Notes: generated from the sequence alone by a model not told the origin. Counted from the stretch's first letter, positions 8,064 through 16,501 are shown. The stretch: 36,720 bases of DNA from Candidatus Auribacterota bacterium (GCA_026392015.1 JAPLCW010000140.1:1-36720); one strand, 5' to 3'. Made by a program: numbers and translations.

Positions 8064-8804
8064 ATGAAGCGTACGGCCATGGTGGGACTGTTGTGCGCTC
8101 TGTGCGCTCTGTGTGGGTGCACGGCGAAGTATACGCAGGGAATAAGCAAAACTGTGTGCGAGATCTGGATCAATTCCATGCCGCAGGGATCGCTCCTGTT
8201 CCTGAACGGCCATTTCGTCGGGCGGACGCCCTACAAGTATACGGGGATCAATGACGGGGATTCCTCCGCGCATTTTGTCGCGCGTGACCTCTCAGAGATT
8301 ATCGGGCGCAAGCGAGGCTTCGATGACGAGGTGGAATCAATAACGGTTGCGAATTGCTACAATAAGCTCCGCATAGAAAATGAGGGAGTGACCGAGCAGG
8401 TCAAGCACTACACGGGAGGTATCACACTCTACCTTGATACGAAGGAAGGCTTCCCTGAAAGAGAGTACGGCAACGTGAGCATCTCCGCCGTACCCGAGGA
8501 CCCCGATGCCGAGATCTATATCAACGGCAGTCTCATCGGGAACGGGAAGACCGCTCTGCTCAAACTCCCCGCGGGGAGTTACATCCTCAAGGTCATAAAG
8601 CCGGGCTACAAGATCTACTTCAGGATCATCAGCGTCCTCGCCGACAATGACGTTACCATCAACGCCCTGCTCCAGAAAGAGTCGGGCGAGGCGGTTGGGG
8701 AGGGGCTCTTTCCGGCAACCCAGGCCATCGAGCTCAGCCCTTCAGGCAAGGAGGCTGAGATTGAGGAGGATTACGTCCCCGGCACCGTAGAGAGCTCCGA
8801 GTAG
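8064..8804 (+). CDS. PEGA-domain lipoprotein
   Basis: This 246-residue protein has a lipoprotein signal: MKRT, a hydrophobic stretch, then LCGC with the lipidated Cys at 19. Two PEGA-like repeats are visible. The first is near 30-60 (IWINSMPQGSLLFLNGHFVGRTPYKY). The second is near 138-190 (VSISAVPEDPDAEIYINGSLIGNG followed by LPAGSYILKVIKPGYK). PEGA domains are common on surface or periplasmic proteins and are thought to pack against cell-wall material. The acidic tail (EAEIEEDYVPGT) has no assigned role. AAAGGAG upstream supports the start. smpB follows 30 bp later, so the two may be co-transcribed. Confidence 0.85.
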   Translation: MKRTAMVGLLCALCALCGCTAKYTQGISKTVCEIWINSMPQGSLLFLNGHFVGRTPYKYTGINDGDSSAHFVARDLSEIIGRKRGFDDEVESITVANCYNKLRIENEGVTEQVKHYTGGITLYLDTKEGFPEREYGNVSISAVPEDPDAEIYINGSLIGNGKTALLKLPAGSYILKVIKPGYKIYFRIISVLADNDVTINALLQKESGEAVGEGLFPATQAIELSPSGKEAEIEEDYVPGTVESSE

Positions 8805-8834
8805 CACCGGGGGGCGGATCCATCCCCGCGCACC

Positions 8835-9293
8835 ATGGAAGCCACAGCTCTCATCGCGACAAACAGGAAGGCCCGCCGCGACTACCAGATCCTCGAAACC
8901 TTCGAGGCAGGCATTGTCCTTAAGGGCACAGAGGTGAAATCCCTCCGCCAGAAAAAGGCGAACATCAACGATAGCTATGCGATGGTCGCGGGCGGCGAGG
9001 CGTTCCTCTGTAACGCGCATGTGAGTCCCTACGAATTTGGCAACCGCGAGAACCCCGACCCTCTCCGGAAGCGGAAACTCCTCCTCCACAAGCGTGAGAT
9101 CGCCTCCCTCGAGGCGCAGCTCGTCCAGAAGGGATTGACGTGCGTCCCGCTCCGTCTCTACTTCAAAAATGGGAAGGCGAAGCTCGAGCTCGCGCTCGGC
9201 CGGGGAAAGAAGGCGTACGACAAACGGGAGACGATCAAGAAGCGCGCCGCAGAGCGCGAGGTGGCGCGGGCCATGAAGGGGCGGGCGAAATAG
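8835..9293 (+). CDS. smpB: SsrA-binding protein SmpB
   Basis: SmpB binds tmRNA and brings it to stalled ribosomes for trans-translation. The 152-residue length is normal. The conserved N-terminus reads IATNRKARRDYQILETFEAGIVLKGTEVKSLR, then N-DSYA and HVSPYEFGN, and KRKLLLHKREI. The basic tail KKAYDKRETIKKRAAEREVARAMK is the part that enters the decoding centre. No tmRNA gene was recognised in the window. The ribosome binding site is weak, so translation may depend on the upstream lipoprotein gene. Confidence 0.97.
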   Translation: MEATALIATNRKARRDYQILETFEAGIVLKGTEVKSLRQKKANINDSYAMVAGGEAFLCNAHVSPYEFGNRENPDPLRKRKLLLHKREIASLEAQLVQKGLTCVPLRLYFKNGKAKLELALGRGKKAYDKRETIKKRAAEREVARAMKGRAK

Positions 9294-9383
9294 TACATTC
9301 TCTCTCACAGCCGGGCAGCTGCATCAGCTTGGGTGTTTAAAAATTCTTCGTGTGTACTCCACTGTCAAGGGTGGATTATATCC

Positions 9384-9612
9384 AGGAGATTCCCCAAAAT
9401 ATTGAGCACTAAATTCATTATTGACTAATTACCAGACAGATACAAATTTCAGCATCTGTAGTACTCCAAGTTTAGAAAAAGAGGAGATAATATATTTCAC
9501 TGCAGAGACGCGGAGGACGCAGAGATGATAGATCATGCAGAGAGCCAGGCTATTATGAATTATTCTTTGCGATCGCTCTTTGCGTGCTCTGCGCCTCTGC
9601 GGTGAGCTATCA
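9384..9612 (-). repeat. Dispersed 228-bp repeat, copy B (uninterrupted)
   Basis: This is the inverted, intact counterpart of 178-511. It keeps a single ATAATTC at the position where copy A carries the 100-bp MITE, so it shows the empty site. It is diverged from copy A by scattered substitutions. The two copies flank the dnaX-to-smpB segment in opposite orientation, about 8.9 kb apart. Confidence 0.85.
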
Positions 9613-9644
9613 ATATTTTGAAACAAAACGGGGAAAGTCCTGTG

Positions 9645-9908
9645 GATTATATTCCCGCTATTCACTGTGAAATTATCAAAGATTGCCTTGACTGCAACCA
9701 CCGAATCGCGATTGCTGGCTCCCATCGTTATCTTTGCATCATTACTCGCCACCGCAGGCCGCTCCAATGAGGCAAACTGTATCCAACTGTTATCATTCCA
9801 GTAAAACCCTTTAATTCTGCTGCCGGTGCGGGTAATTCTGATCTTGCCTGAGAGATCACCTGTCGGGACGCTGCCGAAGCGATTGCCGTCCAGATTGGTC
9901 CACGACGT
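9645..9908 (-). pseudogene. Decayed fragment of a lectin/LamG-like extracellular protein
   Basis: On the minus strand one frame reads TSWTNLDGNRFGSVPTGDLS, then GKIRITRTGSRIKGFYWNDN, SWIQFASL and AFDNFTVNSG-like ends (FDNFTVNSGN). This is the pattern of the jelly-roll end of concanavalin-like proteins (G-x-R-I-x-R-x-G...YW...W...FDNF-V). There is a stop codon just upstream and no start codon, and the frame runs into repeat copy B. It is therefore a leftover C-terminal piece of about 88 residues. The family call is from pattern only. Confidence 0.55.
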
Positions 9909-10040
9909 TTACACATTTGCCGCCCACATAAACAAATTAAACAAAGTTATGTCACTAAATATAGTGTCGCAATCAAGATTTTGCGAAAATTTGGTTAGTC
10001 TTTTTTGACAAAGAAGTGGCGGATTGAGTCTTGTGCGGTG

Positions 10041-11657
10041 TCAATAAAGTGAGAACGCTGCGATACTCAAGTTGCCTATCCTGTTGGAGGGGGCGAGAGG
10101 GTCGCTTCCGGGGTTCGCCAGGACGGCATACCACGTATATTCTCCCGAGGGGAGGCCGGCGAGCGGGAACGGGCCGAGGCCCCCCGACGCATTCGCCACC
10201 CGCATAGAGCGGGCCACGGGGCGAACTTCTTCGCTGAATCTCCCATCGTAAAAATAGAGCTTTCCCTGCGGCGTCATGGCGGCGAGGTATGCATCGGCTA
10301 GGTTCTGAGAAGAGTGTGCGTCTGGGGTCAGTTGCCAGTGAAGGCTGAGAGATTCGGCCTTCGAGAAATTATCTCGGTCGAGCCACAGATGAAGGAACTG
10401 TGATGAGGGGGGGAGATCCCTCAAGAGGATCGCAGCGCCATGCGGCGGCAGGGTCACGCCCGTGACGGCCTGATATGCAAGGGCGCCGTCATAGCCTCCG
10501 TTTTCGTCCACCGATCCTCCGCCGGTTGCAGAGGCCAGGTTGTAGGCGGCACCGAGATCGGTGACGATGATCTCCGTATTGCCGGGATTGACGAGCACGA
10601 TGCCGTTTGAGTAGTTTCTCCTGTAGCAGCCCGCCCGTTCATCGTAGAGATCGTTTATAAGGACCGGGATTGTTCCGTCGTAGGAGCCGACAGCGATCTC
10701 GTACTCAGGGTAATAGATCAGCTCTTCCCCGTGTTCCGATCCGATCATGTTGAAGTACGTATGGTCACCCTTGACGAGAAGGTAACAGCCCGTGAGAAAC
10801 ATGCGTTCGCGAAGATTGCTATCGCTCGTGTAGGACTGACAGATGATGATCCTGTCAGTGCCCGCGAGCGCGAGGATGCGGTTCATCTGGAGCTGCCAGT
10901 CCGGGATCTCGAAATAAGAATCATTTCCCCACGCGCCGAATCCCTCTACCATTCCCCCGTCGGAGAGGCTTGCGTAGTCCGTCGTGTCCCAGCCTGTCAC
11001 GAGGCCGCCGAGATTGGGGAGGAAGTAGAATTTCTCCGCATTCAGCGCTGCGTGCAGGTAATGCGCGTACGACCCGAGCGCGGGCACCCAGTGCGCGAGG
11101 CACTGGTCGGTGTCGGTGAACCACGGATGGTCCGGCGTGAGCTGGCCGAAGTAGCCGTCGAGCGTGAAGCTGTCGGCGAAAACACCGTCGCATTCGGTGT
11201 CGCGCATGCGCTGGATACAGGAGTTGACCCAGTATGCGCGGTAGTTGATATTGCCGATATCCATGAGGTACCAGTTCCACGCGGGCATGAGGAGGCGCGA
11301 TCCCCCCTGATGCATGAACCAGTCTTCATGAGCGGTGACGGCGCTCCAGTCCGAATTCCATTCGTTGCCGTCAATAAACGGCTCGGGACCATTACTACAG
11401 CCGAGCTGATAGTGAAGGACGATGAAATTCTGATTGTACGATCTCAAATTTCGGACGTCATCAAGGAGCATCTTCTGGCAGCCGGCGTATGCGTTGGCCG
11501 CAAACGAATATTGTTGGGCGGACATATCGCCCTGGAGCTGGTCTGAAAATAGGCGTATCCCGTCGCGCGTGCCAGGGAACGTACGCATCTGGGAGTCCCC
11601 GACGGCCATCGACGTAACTCCAATTAAGGCAATGACTAAAGATACAACAATTCTCAT
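10041..11657 (-). CDS. Secreted putative glycoside hydrolase (GHL15-like)
   Basis: This is a 538-residue exported protein with a signal peptide ending near residue 19 (MAVG). After RLFSDQLQGDMS comes a TIM-barrel-like pattern: QKMLLDDVRNLRSYNQNFIVLHYQLG, AWNWYLMDI, DTECDGVFADSF, FYFLPNLGG, GGMVEGFGAWG and DRIIICQSYT. This resembles the hypothetical glycoside-hydrolase-like family 15, for which no activity is established. Acidic residues in DGVFADSF and MVEGF are candidates for catalysis by analogy. The C-terminal 130 residues look like beta-sandwich domains. The start is supported by the signal peptide; the ribosome binding site is weak. Its neighbours are unrelated, so no substrate can be inferred. 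Confidence 0.75.
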   Translation of the reverse strand: MRIVVSLVIALIGVTSMAVGDSQMRTFPGTRDGIRLFSDQLQGDMSAQQYSFAANAYAGCQKMLLDDVRNLRSYNQNFIVLHYQLGCSNGPEPFIDGNEWNSDWSAVTAHEDWFMHQGGSRLLMPAWNWYLMDIGNINYRAYWVNSCIQRMRDTECDGVFADSFTLDGYFGQLTPDHPWFTDTDQCLAHWVPALGSYAHYLHAALNAEKFYFLPNLGGLVTGWDTTDYASLSDGGMVEGFGAWGNDSYFEIPDWQLQMNRILALAGTDRIIICQSYTSDSNLRERMFLTGCYLLVKGDHTYFNMIGSEHGEELIYYPEYEIAVGSYDGTIPVLINDLYDERAGCYRRNYSNGIVLVNPGNTEIIVTDLGAAYNLASATGGGSVDENGGYDGALAYQAVTGVTLPPHGAAILLRDLPPSSQFLHLWLDRDNFSKAESLSLHWQLTPDAHSSQNLADAYLAAMTPQGKLYFYDGRFSEEVRPVARSMRVANASGGLGPFPLAGLPSGEYTWYAVLANPGSDPLAPSNRIGNLSIAAFSLY

Positions 11658-12065
11658 TTTACATTAACCGCCGGCTGCGACGGGCAGTCTCCTCTCTTCA
11701 ATAGTAAGGTAGCATGCGGAGGAGGCAGGGGCAAGTCAGGGGTGTGACCACCGGCGTGAAAGTTCCTGATTTCACCGGTTTGCAGATGTACCTAAAACTT
11801 GGCACGCGGCTTGCCGTAAATGGCCTGCAATTGCATTCTACATGTCTTTATGAATGCACTATGATCGCTTTCGGCCCAAGATGTCCCTCCGGTGACTTGA
11901 ATAAACAAGAAGAAGACGAAGAAAAGGGAACTTTCAAACCGATGGAATAAGATACATTTCAAAGTGGTGTTGACAATTTTTGGCGATTGAGCGATTGGGC
12001 AATTGGGCGATTAGGTGTTTATTGTTTTAACCCAATCGCCTAATCACCATTTTTAGCGGGGGGGA
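11658..12065. other. Spacer of about 400 bp; no supported gene
   Basis: The left half shows a small dyad near 11750-11783 (ACCGGCGTGAAA against TTTCACCGGT). The right half holds GCGATTGGG at 11991-11999, which pairs with CCCAATCGC at 12031-12039, within a run of GGCGATT/GGGCGATT words. This lies just downstream of the rlmI-like stop codon and may act in transcript ending. A 78-codon frame on the plus strand has no recognisable content. Confidence 0.6.
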
Positions 12066-13232
12066 TCAGATCTTCTGGAGTATAAGCCCCTTGAGGTAGG
12101 AGGTTTCCGGGATGTTGAGGAGAATGGGGTGGTCACTCGCCTGGCACAACTCGCGTACAACCCGGAATCCGCAACGTGCGTCGGCTGCGGCTATGCGGAC
12201 TATTTCCGTGAAGAGATCCCTTGAGATGCTGTGCGAGCAGGAGAAGGTCGCGAGCGTGCCTCCCGGATTCAGGAGATGCATCGCCCGTAAATTTATTTCC
12301 TTGTAACCGCGCAGCGCGTCATCGGCGTGGGCCCTCTTTCGGGCGAGGGGAGGAGGGTCGAGGATTATCATGTCGAAACCCCGTTTTTCCTTGTGGTAGG
12401 CCCTGAGGAGGTCGAAGGCATTTCCTGCGATAGGTGTGATATTGGCACGGGCATTGAGTGTGATATTTTTCTCGAGCATGGCGATGGAATCGTTCGATGA
12501 CTCGATCGCAGTCACACTTTCCGCCTTGGAGCTGCAGTGCAGAGAAAAATGTCCCTGGTACGCGAAGCAGTCGAGGACGCTCCCGTATGCGTGACGCGCG
12601 ACACTGCAACGGTTCTCCGCTTGATCCAGGTATGCGCCCGTCTTGTGGCCGCTCCAGACGTCCACAAGGTACCGGATCTCTCCTTCAGTGATTTCGACCA
12701 GGTCCGGCTTCTCCCCCCGGAGGATTTTTTTCTCCAGGGGAAGCCCCTCGAGTGTCCTGGCATTTGCATCGTTGCGGAGAACGATGCCCCGCGGGGAAAG
12801 CAGCACGACTATTATATCCGCAATCTCTCCTAGCCGGCTCTCGATGCCCGGGATGAGCGCCTGGAGAACGATCCATTCGGCGTATTTATCCACGATGAGT
12901 CCTGGGAGACTGTCCCCCTCGGAAAAGATGAGCCGTGCGGCATTTCGGCCGGTTGCCCGCTCTCCGCGGCGGGCTATTGCCTTCTCAATTCTTTGTTTGA
13001 AAAACTGTCGATCAACAACTTCCTTCTCTCTCGTGAGAATCCTCAGGCTGATCTTTGATTTCTCGCCGTAGAACGCCTTCCCGAGGAACTTCCCTCGCTC
13101 GTCGAGAACATCCACAATGTCCCCGGAGCGCGCAGAAGCGGTTTTAAGCAGATCGTCGCGATATATCCACGCGTGCCCTGTTTTATACCAGAGCATGCCT
13201 TTCTTGCTGATCACGACATTTTGTGCTTCCAT
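12066..13232 (-). CDS. rlmI: Class I rRNA large-subunit methyltransferase, RlmI-like
   Basis: This is an S-adenosylmethionine-dependent RNA cytosine-C5 methyltransferase of the RlmI type, which in E. coli modifies C1962 of 23S rRNA. The N-terminal PUA domain covers about the first 80 residues (GHAWIYRDDLLK, GDIVDVLDERGKFLGKAFY). A linker with LIFSEGDSLPGLIVDKY follows. The methyltransferase core has VLDCFAYQGHFSLH as motif I, MIILDPPPLAR as motif IV and TFSCSHSI with the catalytic Cys. ATG at 13232 is preferred because AGAGGA lies upstream; an in-frame start 18 bases earlier is possible. Orthology to RlmI itself is likely but not proven. Confidence 0.9.
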   Translation of the reverse strand: MEAQNVVISKKGMLWYKTGHAWIYRDDLLKTASARSGDIVDVLDERGKFLGKAFYGEKSKISLRILTREKEVVDRQFFKQRIEKAIARRGERATGRNAARLIFSEGDSLPGLIVDKYAEWIVLQALIPGIESRLGEIADIIVVLLSPRGIVLRNDANARTLEGLPLEKKILRGEKPDLVEITEGEIRYLVDVWSGHKTGAYLDQAENRCSVARHAYGSVLDCFAYQGHFSLHCSSKAESVTAIESSNDSIAMLEKNITLNARANITPIAGNAFDLLRAYHKEKRGFDMIILDPPPLARKRAHADDALRGYKEINLRAMHLLNPGGTLATFSCSHSISRDLFTEIVRIAAADARCGFRVVRELCQASDHPILLNIPETSYLKGLILQKI

Positions 13233-13274
13233 AGCAATCCTCTGACCCAATAGAAGGTTCCCGCGCTGCGCAAA

Positions 13275-13286
13275 CTACTATAGTAG
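13275..13286. promoter_or_regulatory. Perfect 12-bp palindrome upstream of the rlmI-like gene
   Basis: CTACTATAGTAG is a perfect palindrome 43 bp upstream of the ATG. On the minus strand its centre gives TATAGT, which could be a -10, but no convincing -35 is visible. It might be an operator or chance. Confidence 0.3.
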
Positions 13287-13434
13287 CCTAACCGGAGAGA
13301 GAAGGGAATTGATAAACGTAATCCGTCAGTTTTGGGAGTACTCAGTTCAATTTTTATCACCGCGAAACTTGTCCTCGCGAGAGCGGGGATCCAGTATGGG
13401 ACTGAGCGATGTCTTCTCGATCATGTCGCACAAT

Positions 13435-13460
13435 GCCCCTTAAAAAAGGGGCCTTTTTTT
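13435..13460 (+). terminator. Rho-independent terminator on the plus strand
   Basis: GCCCCTT and AAGGGGC form a 7-bp stem with a 4-base loop, followed by a run of seven T. The T-run is only on the plus-strand side. No plus-strand gene lies in the 200 bp upstream, so it either ends an unannotated short RNA or insulates greA. Confidence 0.7.
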
Positions 13461-13510
13461 ATCGGCCGGAATTGAATATACTATATGTAGCATAGGGAGG
13501 GAACGGCGCC

Positions 13511-13999
13511 ATGCACATCAACTATATGACGCGCAAATCGTACGAGAGGCTCAGTGATGAGGCGAAGAGGCTCAAGGAGAAGGAGATCCCCCGTGTGTGC
13601 AGGGAGAAGCTCGAAGCGGCCGCTCAGGGCGACCTCAGGGAGAACGCGGGGTATGAGGCGGCGAAGGACAAGCTCAACCTTATTAACGCAAGGCTTGCTC
13701 AGATCGGGGAACAGATTGTGGGGGCGCAGTTTATCGAGGACCTGCGCATTTCAGCGGAGAGTGTTTCCATCGGCACCCGCATCAAGGTTCTGGACCTCGA
13801 TGAAAATCAGGAGGTTGAATACTGCATCCTCGGGCCGGCCGACGCGGACCTCGAGCACCGCATTATCTCTTATCAGAGTCCGCTGGGAAGAGGGATGATC
13901 GCGAAAAAGGTTTCCGATGAATTCTCCGTCGATACGCCCGGCGGGCCGCGCTGCTTCAAGGTGTTATCGATCGAAAAATATACAGCAAGCGCGAACTAA
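13511..13999 (+). CDS. greA: Transcription elongation factor GreA
   Basis: GreA enters the RNA polymerase secondary channel and stimulates cleavage of backtracked transcripts. The 162 residues show the N-terminal coiled coil with the tip motif DLRENAGYEAAKDK, whose acidic residues activate cleavage. The C-terminal FKBP-like domain has VSIGTRIKVLDLDENQEVEYCILGP and ISYQSPLGRGMIAKKVSDEF. Tyr to Gly-Tyr spacing in the tip (ENAGYEAAK in place of the more common ENAEYHAAK) is a mild variation. GGGAGGG precedes the ATG. The stop codon abuts the inverted repeat shared with the corA end. Confidence 0.95.
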   Translation: MHINYMTRKSYERLSDEAKRLKEKEIPRVCREKLEAAAQGDLRENAGYEAAKDKLNLINARLAQIGEQIVGAQFIEDLRISAESVSIGTRIKVLDLDENQEVEYCILGPADADLEHRIISYQSPLGRGMIAKKVSDEFSVDTPGGPRCFKVLSIEKYTASAN

Positions 14000-14142
14000 C
14001 CTGGATTATTCATCAGACGAATAAAAGAGCGATTTAAACAGCCTGACATATGCAACCGCGGATTCTGCGGATTAGGCGGATTACACAATGCAAATCTGCG
14101 TAATCCGCGGTTAAAACATTAATAGTTGGTGAATAATCCAGG
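14000..14142. repeat. 143-bp inverted-repeat element filling the greA/corA gap
   Basis: CCTGGATTATTCA at 14000-14012 and TGAATAATCCAGG at 14130-14142 are perfect 13-bp inverted repeats. The left one begins on the base after the greA stop and the right one ends on the base before the corA stop. Inside, CCGCGGATTCTGCGGATTAG and GCGTAATCCGCGG form a second dyad shared with 5068-5290. It could serve as a two-way terminator, although no long T-runs are present, or be an inserted element. Confidence 0.8.
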
Positions 14143-15120
14143 CTAAAGCATCTTTTTCTTTTTAAAATACAGAAGCGTCACCATGGCGCTTAAAATCATC
14201 CATCCGCACGCGGTCAGATATCCCCATGCACCCCATTTGAACTCCGGTATCTCCACGTTCATCCCGTAGAAACTTGCGATGATCCCGAGGGGCATGATGA
14301 AGGTTGCGATGACGGTGAGGGTCTTCATGGTCTCGTTGAGCCGCCAGTTGACGGAGGAGATATATGACTCAATATCCTGGGCAATGAGTTCCCGTGACAT
14401 TTCAGTGATGTCGTAGATTCTGAAAATATGGTCGTAGATATCCTTGAAGTAGGGCCTCGCCTCGTCGCAGATAAAGGGGGAACCGGGGCGCATGAAACGC
14501 CCGATGACCTCGCGCTGGGGACCGACTACCTTGCGGAGGGTCACCATGTTCCTTCTGATCGTGAACATTTTGGCCTGAAGAGCGGGGGTGGGATTGCTGA
14601 GGAGCTCTTCCTCAAACTTGACGAGTTGCTCGCTCAGAGTGTCCATGATGGGGAAGTAGTTGTCCACAAGCGCGTCGATGAGGCTGTACAAAAGAAAATC
14701 TGAACCCTTTGTCATTATCTGGCAGCCGTGTTCGCAGAGTTTCCTGTTTTTTGTCACGCTGCGGATGTGACCCTGGTGGTAGGTGATGACAAAGTTCTTT
14801 CCAATGAACAGGTTAAGCTCGCGGATGTTCAAAGCCTCTTCATCCTTTTTCTCCGTATAGAAGAAGCAGGAGTGAAGGACAAGGAAGAAATATTTATCAA
14901 ACTCGTCTATCTTTGGCTGGCTGTGGGAGGCAATGCAGTCGTCGATGAGGAGAGGGTGAAACTGAAACTCGGTCCGGAGGAGATTGCTCTCCTCTTCGGT
15001 AGGGTTTTCGAAATCCACCCAGAGGAGGTTATTCTCATCCTTGAGGATCTCCTTGTATTTCTCCAGGGGGACCTGCGTGAGAAATGTTTTGTCGGCCAGA
15101 TATGCCCATGACGAGATCAT
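14143..15120 (-). CDS. corA: CorA-family magnesium/divalent cation channel
   Basis: This is a CorA-type channel of the inner membrane that carries Mg2+ and possibly Co2+/Ni2+. The 325 residues comprise a large cytoplasmic N-terminal domain with LLWVDFENPTEEE and HPLLIDDC, a long helix, and two C-terminal transmembrane helices. The selectivity motif YGMN is intact at 286-289, with the second helix and the Lys-rich tail following. AAGGAGGTCAT sits next to the ATG, a strong ribosome binding site. TATAAT-like sequences lie about 25-35 bp upstream. It converges on greA. Confidence 0.95.
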   Translation of the reverse strand: MISSWAYLADKTFLTQVPLEKYKEILKDENNLLWVDFENPTEEESNLLRTEFQFHPLLIDDCIASHSQPKIDEFDKYFFLVLHSCFFYTEKKDEEALNIRELNLFIGKNFVITYHQGHIRSVTKNRKLCEHGCQIMTKGSDFLLYSLIDALVDNYFPIMDTLSEQLVKFEEELLSNPTPALQAKMFTIRRNMVTLRKVVGPQREVIGRFMRPGSPFICDEARPYFKDIYDHIFRIYDITEMSRELIAQDIESYISSVNWRLNETMKTLTVIATFIMPLGIIASFYGMNVEIPEFKWGAWGYLTACGWMILSAMVTLLYFKKKKML

Positions 15121-15250
15121 ATGACCTCCTTCTTATCGATGATGCTATTATACATTATAAATCCGGGGAGGGCCAAAATAGAAATCCGTGTGTGCGTTTG
15201 TGCGTGTGAGCGTATAGACGCCGACACGCCCATACGCCGTCACGCCGATA

Positions 15251-16288
15251 CTATCTTTTCAAGTATCCCGCCCTAAGCTGGCCGCATGCGGCATCGATCT
15301 CAGCCCCCTTGCTCCTGCGCAGCGTGGCAGCCCGGCAGTGCGGCCTGAGGCGTTTGAGGAACTCCTGCGCGTGCGCCTCGGACGGTGGCTGGAATCTCGG
15401 ATCGCCGGTGGGGTTGTAGAGGATGGCGTTTATTTTGCAGGGGACATTCCGGACGAGTTTTCCGAGCAGTGCCGCGTCGTGCGGGGAATCGTTTATTCCG
15501 TGCAGGAGGAGGTACTCAAATGTCACGGGCCGTTTTATGGAGCGGGCGTAGAACCGCGCCGCCTCGATGACTTTTGCGAGAGGATAGGTCTTCGCGAGGG
15601 GGAAAAGCTTTTTTCTCTTTTCCTCGTCTGCCGCAATGATCGAAACGGCGAGTTCCGGCTTGTTATTGGCCGCAGCCAGCTTGTAGATTGCGGGGATAAT
15701 ACCGCAGGTGGATACCGTGATCCTCCTGGGGCTGAAGCCGGGGCCTTCCTTGGAAGTCAGGATCGAGATCGCTTTCATGACGTTTTCAAAATTGAGTAGG
15801 GGTTCTCCCATTCCCATGAAAACGATATTGGTGATTCGATTTTCCTGACCCAGACCGGAGAGAACCTTGAGATACTGGTCAATGATCTCTCCCGCGGTCA
15901 GGTCCCGTCGCGGACCGATTCCCCCGGTGGCGCAAAACAGACAGCCGATGGGGCAACCCGCCTGGGTGGAGATGCATACCGTCCTGCTGGTGCCCAGGGT
16001 GAGGAGAACCGTCTCGATCGTCTCCCCATCATCGAGACGGAATAAATATTTTACTGCATCTCCTATTTCCGTAGAGCGTTGCGACACGAGCTCTATATTC
16101 AAAATGCGGGCTTCGCCGGATAGACGCTGGCGAAGCGCCTTGGAGAGAGAGGACATGCTCTCGAAATCCGTCGCCCCGTGGCTGTAAATCCAGGACGCGA
16201 TCTGCCTGCCTCGATAGGCGGGTTCTCCCATCGCGGTCATGAACTGCTCAAGCTCGGCGAGCGTCATGCCCTTGAGGTTGGGTTTCAT
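15251..16288 (-). CDS. rlmN: Dual-specificity RNA methyltransferase RlmN
   Basis: RlmN is a radical SAM enzyme that makes 2-methyladenosine at A2503 of 23S rRNA and A37 of some tRNAs. The cluster motif is C112-x3-C116-x2-C119 in QAGCPIGCLFCATG. The two redox/methyl-carrying cysteines are also present: Cys105 seven residues before the cluster, and a C-terminal Cys in IDAACGQL. MGMGEPLLNFENV and the VSTCGIIPAI block are typical. Length is 345 residues. Its ATG overlaps by one base the stop of an upstream remnant reading frame (TGATG), and there is no clear ribosome binding site of its own. Confidence 0.95.
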   Translation of the reverse strand: MKPNLKGMTLAELEQFMTAMGEPAYRGRQIASWIYSHGATDFESMSSLSKALRQRLSGEARILNIELVSQRSTEIGDAVKYLFRLDDGETIETVLLTLGTSRTVCISTQAGCPIGCLFCATGGIGPRRDLTAGEIIDQYLKVLSGLGQENRITNIVFMGMGEPLLNFENVMKAISILTSKEGPGFSPRRITVSTCGIIPAIYKLAAANNKPELAVSIIAADEEKRKKLFPLAKTYPLAKVIEAARFYARSIKRPVTFEYLLLHGINDSPHDAALLGKLVRNVPCKINAILYNPTGDPRFQPPSEAHAQEFLKRLRPHCRAATLRRSKGAEIDAACGQLRAGYLKR

Positions 16289-16371
16289 CAGCTATTTTTA
16301 TACCATTCGGCGCGCTCCTCTGCAATCCATTCCTTTGCCGGATAGAGCAACAGTATCCATCCACGAAAAAT
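16288..16371 (-). pseudogene. C-terminal remnant of an unidentified gene, coupled to rlmN
   Basis: On the minus strand a 27-codon frame (WILLLYPAKEWIAEERAEWY within it) follows a stop codon and has no ATG, GTG or TTG start. It ends in TGA that overlaps the rlmN ATG as TGATG, the arrangement of translationally coupled genes. The amphipathic, Trp-rich end looks protein-like. It is probably the tail of a lost upstream gene; a rare ATT start cannot be excluded. Confidence 0.3.
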
Positions 16372-16414
16372 TCAGACTTCAAAATACGAAACCAGCCCTA
16401 AGTTGTAAGCGCTA

Positions 16415-16453
16415 AGCAGTAAGCTTTTTGCTTATAGCGTACAGCTTACTGCT
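16415..16453. repeat. Perfect 11-bp inverted repeat between rlmN and the Nudix gene
   Basis: AGCAGTAAGCT at 16415-16425 pairs with AGCTTACTGCT at 16443-16453. It is built from the word TAAGC, as in other spacers of this window. Confidence 0.6.
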
Positions 16454-16501
16454 ATGCGGGGGTTTAAATTTTAGTACAATTGCATGAGTTAAAGAATGTC
16501 T

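Noticed and set aside
11714..11950. Plus-strand 78-codon frame in the spacer
   Set aside because: No ribosome binding site, no recognisable content and no neighbouring operon.
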